From an uncultured Collinsella sp. (GTDB lineage Bacteria; Actinomycetota; Coriobacteriia; Coriobacteriales; Coriobacteriaceae), in the NCBI GenBank assembly GCA_938023085.1, contig CALHDP010000025.1, positions 1-20,319 of the forward strand: DNA of 20,319 nucleotides. The letters are read 5' to 3'. Both the position numbers and the translations under genes were made by a program. The notes under the pieces were generated by a model that searched no databases, was not told where the DNA came from, and worked only from the letters and a program-made list of their open reading frames with translations. Shown here piece by piece: positions 12,200 through 19,621 of the stretch (position 1 is the first letter of the stretch; each line of letters starts with the position of its first letter).

Positions 12200-14509
12200 A
12201 TGGCATTGACCCCCAACGAGGCATATGCGGCCAAGCAGCCGTTTGTGGACAAGGAGACACTCGAGCATATCGTCGAGCAGTTCCCCACGCCGTTTCATCT
12301 ATACGACGAGGCGGGCATCCGCCGCAACATGCAAGAAGTGCGCGACGCCTTTGCATGGAACCCGGGCTTTAAGGAATACTTTGCCGTCAAGGCCAACCCC
12401 AACCCGGCGCTCATCTCCATTCTCAACGAATACGGCTGCGGCTGCGATTGCTCGAGCTATACCGAGCTCATGATCGCCCGCTCGCTGGGCATCACGGGAC
12501 ACGACATCATGTTCTCTTCCAACGACACGCCGGCTGCCGACTTTGAGCTCGCCAACAAGCTGGGTGCCATCGTCAACTTTGACGACATCAGCCACATCGA
12601 GTTCTTTGAGCGTGTTGCGGGGCCCATCCCCAAAACGGTCAGCTGCCGCTTTAATCCAGGCGGCCTGTTCCAGCTCTCCAACGGCATCATGGATAACCCC
12701 GGCGACTCCAAATACGGCATGACCACCGAGCAGCTCTTTGAGGCTTTCCGCATGCTCAAGGCCAAGGGCGCCGAGAATTTTGGCATCCATGCCTTCCTTG
12801 CCAGCAACACCGTCACCAACGACTACTACCCCAAGCTCGCGCGCATCCTCTTTGAGCTTGCCGTGCGCCTGGAGCGCGAGACCGGTGCACATGTCGCCTT
12901 CATCAATCTGTCCGGCGGCGTCGGCATCCCCTATCTGCCCGAGCAGCAGGCCAACGACATTCACGCCATCGGCGAGGGGGTGCACGCGGCCTACGACGAA
13001 ATCCTGGTTCCCGCCGGTATGGGCGATGTGGCCATCTGCACCGAGATGGGCCGCTTTATGATGGGGCCCTACGGCTGCCTGGTCACCAAGGCTATCCACG
13101 AAAAGCAGATCTACAAGGACTATATCGGTGTCGACGCAAGCGCCGTCGATCTGATCCGTCCTGCCATGTACGGCGCCTACCACCACATTACGGTAATGGG
13201 TCAGCCGGGTGGCGACGACAAGACCACAGCGCCCGTCACGGACACCTACGACATCACGGGCAACCTATGCGAGAACAACGACAAGTTCGCCATCGATCGC
13301 GAGCTACCACAGATCGACATGGGCGATGTGCTCGTGATCCACGATACCGGCGCGCATGGCTACTCCATGGGCTACAACTACAACGGACGGCTGCGCTCCG
13401 CCGAGGTCCTGCTGCGTCCCGATGGCTCAGCCGACCTCATCCGCCGCGCCGAGCGCCCGGGCGATTATTTTGCCACGCTCGACGTGCTGCCGAGCGGCCG
13501 AGAGCTGCTGGCCAAGTCGCGCGCCGAAAGTGCCCGCCGTCGCGCCCAAGACGAGCGCCTGATAGTCGCCGCTCAATGGAACAAACGCATCCAGATCGCG
13601 GACGCGAAGGAGAAGAACATGGACATCCGCAATCTCGAGGGCTCAATCGTCGCCCTTGTTACGCCGTTTAAAAAGGACGGCAGCGTCGACTTTGACGCAC
13701 TCGAGCGCCTTATCGATTTCCACCTGCAAAACGGCACCGACGCCATCCTCACCCTGGGCACCACCGGCGAGAGCGCCACGATGACCGACGACGAGGACAA
13801 CTCCGTTGTCGCCGCAGTGGTCAAGCAAGTTGCAGGACGCATCCCCGTCATCGCCGGCTCGGGCTCCAACTCCACGCAGACCATGCTCACCAAGTCGCTC
13901 ACCTACCAGGGCCTGGGCGCCGACGGCCTGCTGCTCATTACCCCCTACTACAACAAGTCCAACGAAGAGGGCATCTACCAGCACTTTAAGACCGTCGCCG
14001 ATGCCGTGGACATCCCCTGCATCCTGTACAACATCCCCGGCCGTTGCGGCTGCGGCATCAGCGAGCGCAACGTAGAGCGCCTGGCCGCACATCCCAACAT
14101 CATGGGTATTAAGGAAGCCTCGGGCAACGTCGCCTACGCGGCCAAGATCGCCCACCTGCTGTCCGACGACTTCCGCATGTACTCGGGCGAGGACGCCCTC
14201 ACCGTGCCGCTCATGAGCCTGGGCGCTTCGGGCACCATCAGCGTGTGGGCCGACGTTCAGCCGCAGCTCGTGCACGACATGTGCCGCGCCTATCTGGACG
14301 GCGACGTGGAGCGCGCCCGCGATATCCAGATTGCCGGCCAGCCGCTCATCAATGCCCTCTTTAGCGAGGTCAACCCCATCCCCGTCAAGGAAGCACTCGC
14401 CCAGATGGGTATGATCGAGGCAAACTACCGCATGCCGCTGCGCCCCATGGCAGACGACACGCGCTCCGCACTTACCGATGCTCTGAAAGGAGCTGGTCTG
14501 CTTGATTAA
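12200..14509 (+). CDS. lysA-dapA: Fused diaminopimelate decarboxylase / 4-hydroxy-tetrahydrodipicolinate synthase (LysA-DapA)
   Basis: One uninterrupted frame encodes 769 residues. Residues 1 to about 435 are PLP-dependent meso-DAP decarboxylase (last step of lysine synthesis): PLP lysine K64 in YFAVKANP, E282-MGR in the phosphate-binding region, C357-E358 in GNLCENNDK, and the closing GAHGYSMGYNYNGRLRSAEVLL. An Arg/Ala-rich linker of about 35-40 residues follows. Residues 474-769 are DapA, which condenses pyruvate with aspartate semialdehyde: GTTGE, catalytic tyrosine in YNIPGR and Schiff-base lysine in GIKEASG. These are normally separate proteins of about 420 and 295 residues. I checked 13499-13624 codon by codon and found no stop. 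Translation starts at ATG 12200 with GAGG 10 nt upstream, under the lysine riboswitch. The fusion could also arise from a small indel or sequencing error: tandem stops TGA-TAG sit in another frame at 13560-13565. Confidence 0.85.
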   Translation: MALTPNEAYAAKQPFVDKETLEHIVEQFPTPFHLYDEAGIRRNMQEVRDAFAWNPGFKEYFAVKANPNPALISILNEYGCGCDCSSYTELMIARSLGITGHDIMFSSNDTPAADFELANKLGAIVNFDDISHIEFFERVAGPIPKTVSCRFNPGGLFQLSNGIMDNPGDSKYGMTTEQLFEAFRMLKAKGAENFGIHAFLASNTVTNDYYPKLARILFELAVRLERETGAHVAFINLSGGVGIPYLPEQQANDIHAIGEGVHAAYDEILVPAGMGDVAICTEMGRFMMGPYGCLVTKAIHEKQIYKDYIGVDASAVDLIRPAMYGAYHHITVMGQPGGDDKTTAPVTDTYDITGNLCENNDKFAIDRELPQIDMGDVLVIHDTGAHGYSMGYNYNGRLRSAEVLLRPDGSADLIRRAERPGDYFATLDVLPSGRELLAKSRAESARRRAQDERLIVAAQWNKRIQIADAKEKNMDIRNLEGSIVALVTPFKKDGSVDFDALERLIDFHLQNGTDAILTLGTTGESATMTDDEDNSVVAAVVKQVAGRIPVIAGSGSNSTQTMLTKSLTYQGLGADGLLLITPYYNKSNEEGIYQHFKTVADAVDIPCILYNIPGRCGCGISERNVERLAAHPNIMGIKEASGNVAYAAKIAHLLSDDFRMYSGEDALTVPLMSLGASGTISVWADVQPQLVHDMCRAYLDGDVERARDIQIAGQPLINALFSEVNPIPVKEALAQMGMIEANYRMPLRPMADDTRSALTDALKGAGLLD
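13619..14509 (+). CDS. dapA: Internal start for a free DapA (4-hydroxy-tetrahydrodipicolinate synthase)
   Basis: The DapA half begins with its own ATG at 13619, preceded by AAGGAG at a 6-nt spacing (13607-13612), a better ribosome site than the one before lysA. From here the product is 296 residues, the normal DapA length, with every catalytic residue in register: T48 and T49 (GTTGE), Y111, Y137 (YNIPGR), R142 and K165 (GIKEAS). They are offset by four from E. coli DapA T44, T45, Y107, Y133, R138 and K161. DapA is a tetramer in its characterised forms, so mixed assemblies of free DapA and LysA-DapA are conceivable. The gene overlaps dapB by 8 nt. Listed separately because a reader should expect a stand-alone DapA even if the long frame is real. 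Confidence 0.8.
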   Translation: MDIRNLEGSIVALVTPFKKDGSVDFDALERLIDFHLQNGTDAILTLGTTGESATMTDDEDNSVVAAVVKQVAGRIPVIAGSGSNSTQTMLTKSLTYQGLGADGLLLITPYYNKSNEEGIYQHFKTVADAVDIPCILYNIPGRCGCGISERNVERLAAHPNIMGIKEASGNVAYAAKIAHLLSDDFRMYSGEDALTVPLMSLGASGTISVWADVQPQLVHDMCRAYLDGDVERARDIQIAGQPLINALFSEVNPIPVKEALAQMGMIEANYRMPLRPMADDTRSALTDALKGAGLLD

Positions 14510-15242
14510 GACCGTCATTATGGGAACGGGCCGCATGGGCTCGCTCATCCGCACCACCGCCGAAGGCATTGTCAACACCGCTGGAGAGCCCGTTTTTGAC
14601 ATCGTCGCCCAGATCGGCTTCGACTTGTCCGAGCTCGAGAGCGCACCGGCCGCCGATGTAATCATCGACTTCTCGAACGTCGTGACCTTCGATGCCGTTG
14701 TCGCCTATGTCGAGCGCACGGGTGCCGCACTCGTTTCCGGCACCACGGGCTATACGCCCGAGCAGGTGGATCGCCTGCGCGAGCTGGGTCAGAACGCCCG
14801 TGTTATGCACTCGGGCAACTACTCTATCGGTATCGCCGCCCTGCGCCATCTGGTTGCCCAGGCCACGCGCGAGCTGCCCGGCTTTGACTGCGAAATCGTC
14901 GAGACGCACCATAACCAAAAGGTCGACGCCCCCAGCGGCACTGCCAAGCTACTGCTCGACGCCGTCGTCGAAGCCGAGCCCGAGGCAGGCTACCACCCCG
15001 TCTATGGCCGCGAGGGCATGTGCGGAGCACGCGATCCCAAGGAAATCGGTATGCACTCGCTGCGCGGCGGCACCGTCGCCGGCGTGCACGAGGTGAGCTT
15101 CTTTGGCCAGGACGAGGAGGTCACGCTCACCCACCGCGCCACGAGCCGTCAGATCTTTGTCAACGGCGCCTTGGCAGCCGCGCAGAAGCTCGTCACCCGC
15201 GAACCCGGCTTCTATACGTTCGACAAGGTCATGTTTGCCTAA
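14502..15242 (+). CDS. dapB: 4-hydroxy-tetrahydrodipicolinate reductase
   Basis: This 246-residue NAD(P)H-dependent reductase acts after DapA to make tetrahydrodipicolinate. It has the Rossmann motif GTGRMG at residues 8-13, the SGTTGY segment, and the diagnostic catalytic/substrate stretch ETHHNQKVDAPSGTAKLLL containing the HH pair and lysine. The C-terminal SLRGGTVAGVHEVSFFG and TLTHRATSRQIFVNGAL segments are standard DapB. The length matches the short actinobacterial/Thermotoga form. The start is TTG at 14502, with AAAGGAG 9 nt upstream inside the end of dapA; the 8-nt overlap with dapA suggests translational coupling. dapH follows after 39 nt. Confidence 0.94.
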   Translation: MIKTVIMGTGRMGSLIRTTAEGIVNTAGEPVFDIVAQIGFDLSELESAPAADVIIDFSNVVTFDAVVAYVERTGAALVSGTTGYTPEQVDRLRELGQNARVMHSGNYSIGIAALRHLVAQATRELPGFDCEIVETHHNQKVDAPSGTAKLLLDAVVEAEPEAGYHPVYGREGMCGARDPKEIGMHSLRGGTVAGVHEVSFFGQDEEVTLTHRATSRQIFVNGALAAAQKLVTREPGFYTFDKVMFA

Positions 15243-15281
15243 CCAGGTATCAACCGAATCCACTCAAAGGAGAGACAGCAA

Positions 15282-16001
15282 ATGAGTAATGCAGCCGAGA
15301 TGGATGCACAGGAGATTATCAACTACATCGCAACCGCGCCCAAGAAAACGCCCGTCAAACTGTACGTGCGCGAAAAGCCGGGCATGAAGGTCCAGTGGGG
15401 CAATGCGCACGTCTACGGCGGTCGTCGTGGCAAGACCGTCTTTGGTGACTGGGATGAGCTCAAGGCAATCCTCGACGCCAACGCCGACTCCATCGACTAC
15501 TACGACGTAGAGAACGACTGCCGCAACTCCGCCGTGCCCATGCTCGACCTCAAGGGTATCAACGCCCGCATCGAGCCGGGCGCGATCATCCGCGACCGTG
15601 TCGAGATTGGCGATCGCGCCGTCATCATGATGGGCGCCATCATCAACATCGGCTCCGTCATTGGCGAAGGCTCCATGATCGACATGGGCGCCGTGCTGGG
15701 CGGTCGCGCCACCGTGGGCAAGAACTGCCACATCGGCGCCGGCACCGTGCTGGCAGGCGTTGTGGAGCCCGCCAGCGCCACGCCCGTCATCATCGAGGAC
15801 GATGTCATGATCGGCGCAAACGCCGTGGTCCTGGAAGGCGTGCACGTGGGCAAGGGTGCTGTAGTTGCCGCCGGCGCCGTGTGCGTCGAGGACGTCCCCG
15901 CCGGCGCCGTCGTGGCCGGTGTCCCCGCCCGCGCCATCAAGATGCGCGACGAGAAGACCGACAGCAAGACCGGCCTGGAAGAGGGCCTGCGCCAGCTGTA
16001 G
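15282..16001 (+). CDS. dapH: Tetrahydrodipicolinate N-acetyltransferase
   Basis: This 239-residue left-handed beta-helix (hexapeptide-repeat) acyltransferase should use acetyl-CoA to open and acetylate tetrahydrodipicolinate, committing the pathway to the N-acetyl branch. The N-terminal part (MDAQEIINYIATAPKKTPVK, YYDVENDCRNSAVPMLDL) matches DapH. From about residue 88 the hexapeptide repeats run: IEPGAIIRDRVEIGDRAVI, the MMGAIINIGSVIGEGSMIDMGAVLGGRATVGKN helix region in outline, GAGTVLAGVVEPASATPVIIEDD, and VVAGVPARAIK. The succinyl-transferring DapD is longer and lacks this N-terminus, so acetyl is favoured. AAAGGAG precedes the ATG by 9 nt. It is the last gene of the riboswitch operon; a 12-bp hairpin starts 3 nt after its stop. 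Confidence 0.92.
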   Translation: MSNAAEMDAQEIINYIATAPKKTPVKLYVREKPGMKVQWGNAHVYGGRRGKTVFGDWDELKAILDANADSIDYYDVENDCRNSAVPMLDLKGINARIEPGAIIRDRVEIGDRAVIMMGAIINIGSVIGEGSMIDMGAVLGGRATVGKNCHIGAGTVLAGVVEPASATPVIIEDDVMIGANAVVLEGVHVGKGAVVAAGAVCVEDVPAGAVVAGVPARAIKMRDEKTDSKTGLEEGLRQL

Positions 16002-16003
16002 AA

Positions 16004-16031
16004 GTTACGCGGTTTTGCCAAACCGCGTAAC
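16004..16031 (+). other. 12-bp perfect hairpin just after dapH
   Basis: GTTACGCGGTTT (16004-16015) pairs perfectly with AAACCGCGTAAC (16020-16031) around a TGCC loop, starting 3 nt after the dapH stop. No T-run follows, so it may protect the mRNA 3' end or slow polymerase before the bidirectional terminator at 16191-16236. Confidence 0.6.
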
Positions 16032-16044
16032 GGCTCGACGCTGC

Positions 16045-16142
16045 AAACGCCCCTAAGCGGCAATCTGACGTTCAATCGTCGGTCGCGTACCGAAGTACGC
16101 TTCCCTCCTCTTTCACGTCACCTTGCTCGCTTAGGGGCGTTT
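16045..16142. ncRNA. Candidate structured RNA element, 15-bp stem with internal hairpins
   Basis: AAACGCCCCTAAGCG (16045-16059) is perfectly complementary to CGCTTAGGGGCGTTT (16128-16142). After a one-base bulge GCAA (16060-16063) pairs with TTGC (16123-16126). Inside are GACG-ttcaat-CGTC (16067-16080) and GCGTAC-CGAA-GTACGC (16085-16100), then a single-stranded pyrimidine stretch containing CCTCCT. On the minus strand the second hairpin becomes C(UUCG)G, an exceptionally stable tetraloop, and the single-stranded part becomes GAGGAGGG. That favours minus-strand expression, but the strand is not settled. No open reading frame of note lies here. Confidence 0.5.
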
Positions 16143-16190
16143 TCGCTGACGTGAGCTCAACCTGCGGCGCAATGTCAGCAACCAAGCCGA

Positions 16191-16236
16191 AAACAAAAAA
16201 GGCCGAAGTCCCAAAAGGCTTCGGCCTTTGTTTTTT
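16191..16236. terminator. Bidirectional terminator between dapH and the nucleoid-protein gene
   Basis: AAAGGCCGAAG (16198-16208) pairs with CTTCGGCCTTT (16219-16229), with a 10-nt loop. The plus strand continues TGTTTTTT. The minus strand leaves the stem into a run of Ts (complement of the A-rich 16191-16200). It can end both the riboswitch operon and the converging gene ending at 16255. Confidence 0.88.
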
Positions 16237-16254
16237 GCAACGTCCAAGAGCAGT

Positions 16255-17259
16255 TTATCGATTCTCAATACTTCCGATGTTCTTGAGCTCGATGGAGATG
16301 AGGCCGTTGGGCTCGTTGACAAACTCGATGTACTCAGAGTTCGAACCCATCTCGGCCGGGAAGCTGATCTCGATGCCCGTGTCGGTACGGATCTTGTGGT
16401 TGCGCACCGCCGCGCGTTCGACCTGCTTGCGCTCCACGGGCACACGCTCAGGCACCTTCTCCTCAGTCAGTGCCGCGCGCACGCTCTCCTTGATAACCGG
16501 CTCGTCCTCAAAGACCTCATCGACGATATCCCAAGGGGGCAGTTCCTCGTCATCCTCAACTTTCTCGGCAACAGCAGCCTTAACCTTGGCGAGTGCTACA
16601 GCCGTGTTGGCACCGTGCTCCTCGGCAACCTCCTCGACCACACGCGTCACGGTGTCGATGACCTCCTTGCCCGATACCCCCGTGTCGCACTGCAGCAGGC
16701 CATCGGGAATGAGCATGCGATCCTCGCCGGCAATCTTGCGCTTCTTATCCACATAGCCGATCTCCATGGTGCTTGCACGCACGATTGCATAGCTCGGCAC
16801 CTTTTGCGAGGGATTCGGCAGAATGGCGTAGTGGCGCGCAATGTCGTTGCGCACCTCGCCCTCTTCGCGACCCACCTCGTGCATAAAAGCCTGCTTGGAG
16901 CCCAGCAGCATCACGGCAAACCAGCGGGCATCCTCATCGTCATCAAAGTCCGCCACAAGCACGTCAGTGGACTCGGCTTTCTCGGCCTTGGTAAGTTCGG
17001 AAGAGATGAACTCCGCAATCTGCTGAGACAGATCCACGAACTCACGCTCACCAAAGAAATAGCCCTTGAGCTCGCCGCCGAATGCGGAGTTCTCGGCAAA
17101 CGTGGCACGCTTGTTATCAGCCGAGGTACGAGCGCGCCGCAGGTGCGTGGTTACGAAATTACGCACGGTGCGGCTCTCGATATCGAGCTCGCGCTGGCTC
17201 ATAACGTTGACGGCAGAGTCAAAGTCCAGGATATGCAGAATCGCGTGATTGATTTTCAT
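16255..17259 (-). CDS. Nucleoid-associated protein, NdpA/YejK family
   Basis: This 334-residue protein has the pattern of the 37-kDa nucleoid-associated family: MKINHAILHILDFDS..N.MSQRELDIES at the start, an acidic central FDDDEDARWFAVMLLGSKQAFMHEV, and the C-terminal SYAIVRASTMEIGYVDKKRKI and GIEISFPAEMG..SEYIEFVNEPNG segments. Members associate with the bacterial chromosome; a precise biochemical role is not established. The ATG at 17259 is chosen by family likeness; an ATG at 17268 would add three residues, and neither has a strong ribosome site. A -10-like TATACT lies at 17298-17303. The gene is monocistronic and ends at the shared terminator. Confidence 0.82.
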   Translation of the reverse strand: MKINHAILHILDFDSAVNVMSQRELDIESRTVRNFVTTHLRRARTSADNKRATFAENSAFGGELKGYFFGEREFVDLSQQIAEFISSELTKAEKAESTDVLVADFDDDEDARWFAVMLLGSKQAFMHEVGREEGEVRNDIARHYAILPNPSQKVPSYAIVRASTMEIGYVDKKRKIAGEDRMLIPDGLLQCDTGVSGKEVIDTVTRVVEEVAEEHGANTAVALAKVKAAVAEKVEDDEELPPWDIVDEVFEDEPVIKESVRAALTEEKVPERVPVERKQVERAAVRNHKIRTDTGIEISFPAEMGSNSEYIEFVNEPNGLISIELKNIGSIENR

Positions 17260-17297
17260 ATACGGCATTCCGTTCTAGATCGATTTCGGCACGAACC

Positions 17298-17303
17298 AGT
17301 ATA
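17298..17303 (-). promoter_or_regulatory. -10 element of the nucleoid-protein gene
   Basis: TATACT on the minus strand lies about 38 nt before the chosen start. I see no good -35 at 16-18 nt, so the promoter call is weak. Confidence 0.35.
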
Positions 17304-17334
17304 GCGGTCGATCCCGCCCCAGGCGCATCGAAGA

Positions 17335-17367
17335 TTGGTGCATCGGGGACAGGTTGCTTTGCACCAA
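17335..17367 (+). repeat. REP-like palindromic repeat, copy A
   Basis: Arms TTGGTGC (17335-17341) and GCACCAA (17361-17367) enclose the core GGGGACAGGTTGCTTT. It lies 3 nt after the DUF2974 stop codon (17371-17373, minus strand). It matches the copy at 18549-18579 at 28 of 31 positions in the same orientation. Confidence 0.75.
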
Positions 17368-17370
17368 TGG

Positions 17371-18531
17371 TTAGCGCAGGAGCTCGGACTGCCAAGCCTC
17401 GAGCTGTTCTGCCAAGCTCTTGCCGGCAGCGGGCATGTCGATCTGGGGACGTTTGGGCAGAAGCGCACACTTAAGAATCGCAACGATAGTCTGCGAGACA
17501 AAGCGTCGCGTATCCTTGTCAAAGCCTTGCGCAGCCTGGAGCATCACAGGCAGGCTCTCGCGCAGATTCCCAGCGATATCCGCAAACCGCTCAGCACCCG
17601 TAGCCTCAAGCACGGAGAACAACGCATCTACAAAACGCTCGCGCTCGTTAGGCGACACCGCAAGCAGCATCTCGCGAATGGAGCCATCAACGTATCGAGC
17701 ACCGGCGGACAGGCGCTCACAGTACACGAAGTCGCGACCATCAACCACCCAGCTAAAGGGATTATGCTGAAGCAGGCTGAACTCGGTGCTCTCAACGATG
17801 GCATAGTCCTCCTGTGTCTCGAACATCATGCCAAAGATCGACGACCGAGGTAGCGTCTTGTCGATTCGACCGGATAGATCGGCGAAGGCGTTGCCGCTCA
17901 GAAACTCCTCGACGAAGCCCGGACCATCATGGGAATACGCCCGTTCGATTCGCTCACGGGCGACATCGGGGCACATCGCCGCACCGTACACCGCAAGGTT
18001 TCCACCCTTGGAATGACCTCCGCACAAAAGCGGCCCGTCAATCGCATCCGCCGCCTCGTCTACATAACGCGCCGCGGATTCCTGGGCCGGCACAGGACAC
18101 CGGAACGCCATGTTAAAGTCCTCTTTCCAGCCCACAATCGTGCTGTCGGTCCCCCGGAAGGCAAGATAGCTAAACCCCGCCGGAAATCGGAACGTCATGG
18201 CCGCAAACTGCTCCGTTGTCTCGGCATCACTCACGCTACGATAGCCGCAAACACGAACGCCACGGTAGCGAGGGCTTGCTGCCACAGCCTCCAACAGGGC
18301 ACGACTCCCCTCCGGATCCCACAGGTCGCCAATCATGTCTTGGTAGCACTCGGCGCGCAGCAGCTCGCGTACGTCTAGGCCCTGCCAGTTCGTCAGCTCC
18401 GCCATATCACCCGGCAAACGCAAATAGGACAACCACGCAAAGACCAGGCTATCCACCGCGCAGAACGGCCGTTCCTCAAACGGATCAAACGCTGTCTGGG
18501 CATAGGTCAAAAAATTAGGCGAATCCGACAT
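17371..18531 (-). CDS. DUF2974 family alpha/beta hydrolase
   Basis: This 386-residue cytosolic protein resembles the DUF2974 (Mbeg1-like) lipase-fold family. The nucleophile elbow is GGHSKGGN with S174; an oxyanion-side FRGTD lies at residues 125-129, and YSHDGPGF further on may supply the acid or histidine. The N-terminal NFLTYAQTAFDPFEERPFCAVDSLVFAWLSY and later NPFSWVV are typical. The family is frequent in gut Firmicutes and Actinobacteria and its substrate is unknown. The ATG at 18531 has a strong GGGAGG about 5 nt upstream. It is monocistronic, and the same palindromic repeat occurs on both sides of it, so the gene may have been carried or marked by a small repeat. Confidence 0.85.
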   Translation of the reverse strand: MSDSPNFLTYAQTAFDPFEERPFCAVDSLVFAWLSYLRLPGDMAELTNWQGLDVRELLRAECYQDMIGDLWDPEGSRALLEAVAASPRYRGVRVCGYRSVSDAETTEQFAAMTFRFPAGFSYLAFRGTDSTIVGWKEDFNMAFRCPVPAQESAARYVDEAADAIDGPLLCGGHSKGGNLAVYGAAMCPDVARERIERAYSHDGPGFVEEFLSGNAFADLSGRIDKTLPRSSIFGMMFETQEDYAIVESTEFSLLQHNPFSWVVDGRDFVYCERLSAGARYVDGSIREMLLAVSPNERERFVDALFSVLEATGAERFADIAGNLRESLPVMLQAAQGFDKDTRRFVSQTIVAILKCALLPKRPQIDMPAAGKSLAEQLEAWQSELLR

Positions 18532-18548
18532 GGCCCTCCCATCAACTA

Positions 18549-18579
18549 TGGTGCATTGGGGTCAGGTTACTTTGCACCA
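18549..18579 (+). repeat. REP-like palindromic repeat, copy B
   Basis: TGGTGC (18549-18554) and GCACCA (18574-18579) enclose GGGGTCAGGTTACTTT, differing from copy A at three positions, in the same orientation. It lies in the DUF2974 leader and touches the T-run of the lactate dehydrogenase terminator. Confidence 0.75.
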
Positions 18580-18614
18580 AAAAGGCGCCCGGGCCGTGTG
18601 GACCCGGACGCCTT
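18577..18614 (-). terminator. Terminator of the lactate dehydrogenase gene
   Basis: AAGGCGCCCGGG (18582-18593) pairs with CCCGGACGCCTT (18603-18614) with one mismatch and a 9-nt loop. On the minus strand the stem runs into TTTTTGG. It begins 31 nt after the ldh stop. Confidence 0.82.
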
Positions 18615-18645
18615 CATTGTAGCTTTTCGCTCTAGCGAGCTTGAT

Positions 18646-19596
18646 TTAGCAGGAGAAGTCGACGCTGTCGATGATGTCCTTGAGGGCCTTGGCGGAGGCG
18701 GTGAGCTCATGCTGCTCGTCATCGTTCAGCGGCACGGGGACGCGGCAGACGACGCCGTCGCGGCCAACGACCGTCGGCATGGAGATAGCCAGATCGGACA
18801 GGCCATACTCGCCCACCATGAGCGAGGAAACGGGCAGAACGGTCTGCTCATCGCGCATGACAGCGGTGCAGATGCGCTTGACGGCCATGGCGACGCCGTA
18901 GTAGGTGGCGTGCTTCTTCTCGATGATGGTGTAGGCGGAGTTCTTGACGTCCTCGGCGATACGCTTCTCGGCAGCCTCGTGCTCCAGATGACCGTGAAGC
19001 TCGCAGAAGGTGTTCAGCGGAACGCCAGCAACCTGAGCGCTGGACCAAGCGACAAACTCGGAGTCGCCGTGCTCGCCCATGACATAGGCCTGGACATCGC
19101 GCGGGTCAACCTCGACGTGGGCACCAAGCATCTGCTGCAGACGGCCAGTGTCGAGCACGGTGCCGGAGCCGATGACATGGCCCTCGGGCAGGCCGGACAT
19201 CTTGATGGCGGCGTAGGTCAGAACGTCGACCGGGTTGGAGACGATTAGCAGAATGCCGTCGAAGCCGGACTTCTTAATCTCGGGGATAATGGACTTAAAG
19301 ATGTTAACGTTCTTGTTGACCAGGTCCAGGCGGGTCTCACCGGGCTTCTGGGCAGCGCCAGCGGTGACGACGATCATGGCGGCGTCGGCGACATCGGAAT
19401 AATCGCCGGCGTAGATCTTCATCGGCTCGGCAAACGTCATGCCGTGCGCGATATCCAGAGCCTCACCCTCGGCGCGGTTCTTGTCCACGTCGATGAGGAC
19501 CATCTCGGAGAACAGACCGCTCTGCATCAGAGCGAACGCCGAAGACGAACCGACGAAACCGCAGCCGACAATAGCGACCTTCTTCTCGTTAACCAT
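18646..19596 (-). CDS. ldh: L-lactate dehydrogenase (NAD-dependent)
   Basis: This 316-residue enzyme reduces pyruvate to L-lactate to regenerate NAD+ in fermentation. It has the Rossmann motif GCGFVG at residues 11-16 and the NAD-ribose aspartate in VLIDVDKN. The substrate loop AQKPGETR carries Q83, the glutamine that marks lactate rather than malate specificity, and R89. SNPVDVLTY, R152 in VLDTGRLQ and the catalytic histidine H176 in MGEHGDSE are also present. The ATG at 19596 is preceded by GGGAG at about 6 nt; a longer in-frame reading to 19674 is not family-like. It is monocistronic, with a hairpin-containing leader, and ends at its own terminator. The malate dehydrogenase alternative is excluded by Q83. 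Confidence 0.95.
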   Translation of the reverse strand: MVNEKKVAIVGCGFVGSSSAFALMQSGLFSEMVLIDVDKNRAEGEALDIAHGMTFAEPMKIYAGDYSDVADAAMIVVTAGAAQKPGETRLDLVNKNVNIFKSIIPEIKKSGFDGILLIVSNPVDVLTYAAIKMSGLPEGHVIGSGTVLDTGRLQQMLGAHVEVDPRDVQAYVMGEHGDSEFVAWSSAQVAGVPLNTFCELHGHLEHEAAEKRIAEDVKNSAYTIIEKKHATYYGVAMAVKRICTAVMRDEQTVLPVSSLMVGEYGLSDLAISMPTVVGRDGVVCRVPVPLNDDEQHELTASAKALKDIIDSVDFSC

Positions 19597-19621
19597 TAGA
19601 AACTCCCATCTCTCTCCACAA

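Noticed and set aside
11970..12209. Small open frames across the riboswitch as a possible leader peptide
   Set aside because: The sequence is fully explained by the lysine aptamer, there is no lysine-codon run, and no ribosome site precedes the candidate starts.
13643..14665. A 340-codon minus-strand frame opposite dapA/dapB
   Set aside because: Antisense shadow of strongly conserved DapA and DapB sequence, without domain features.
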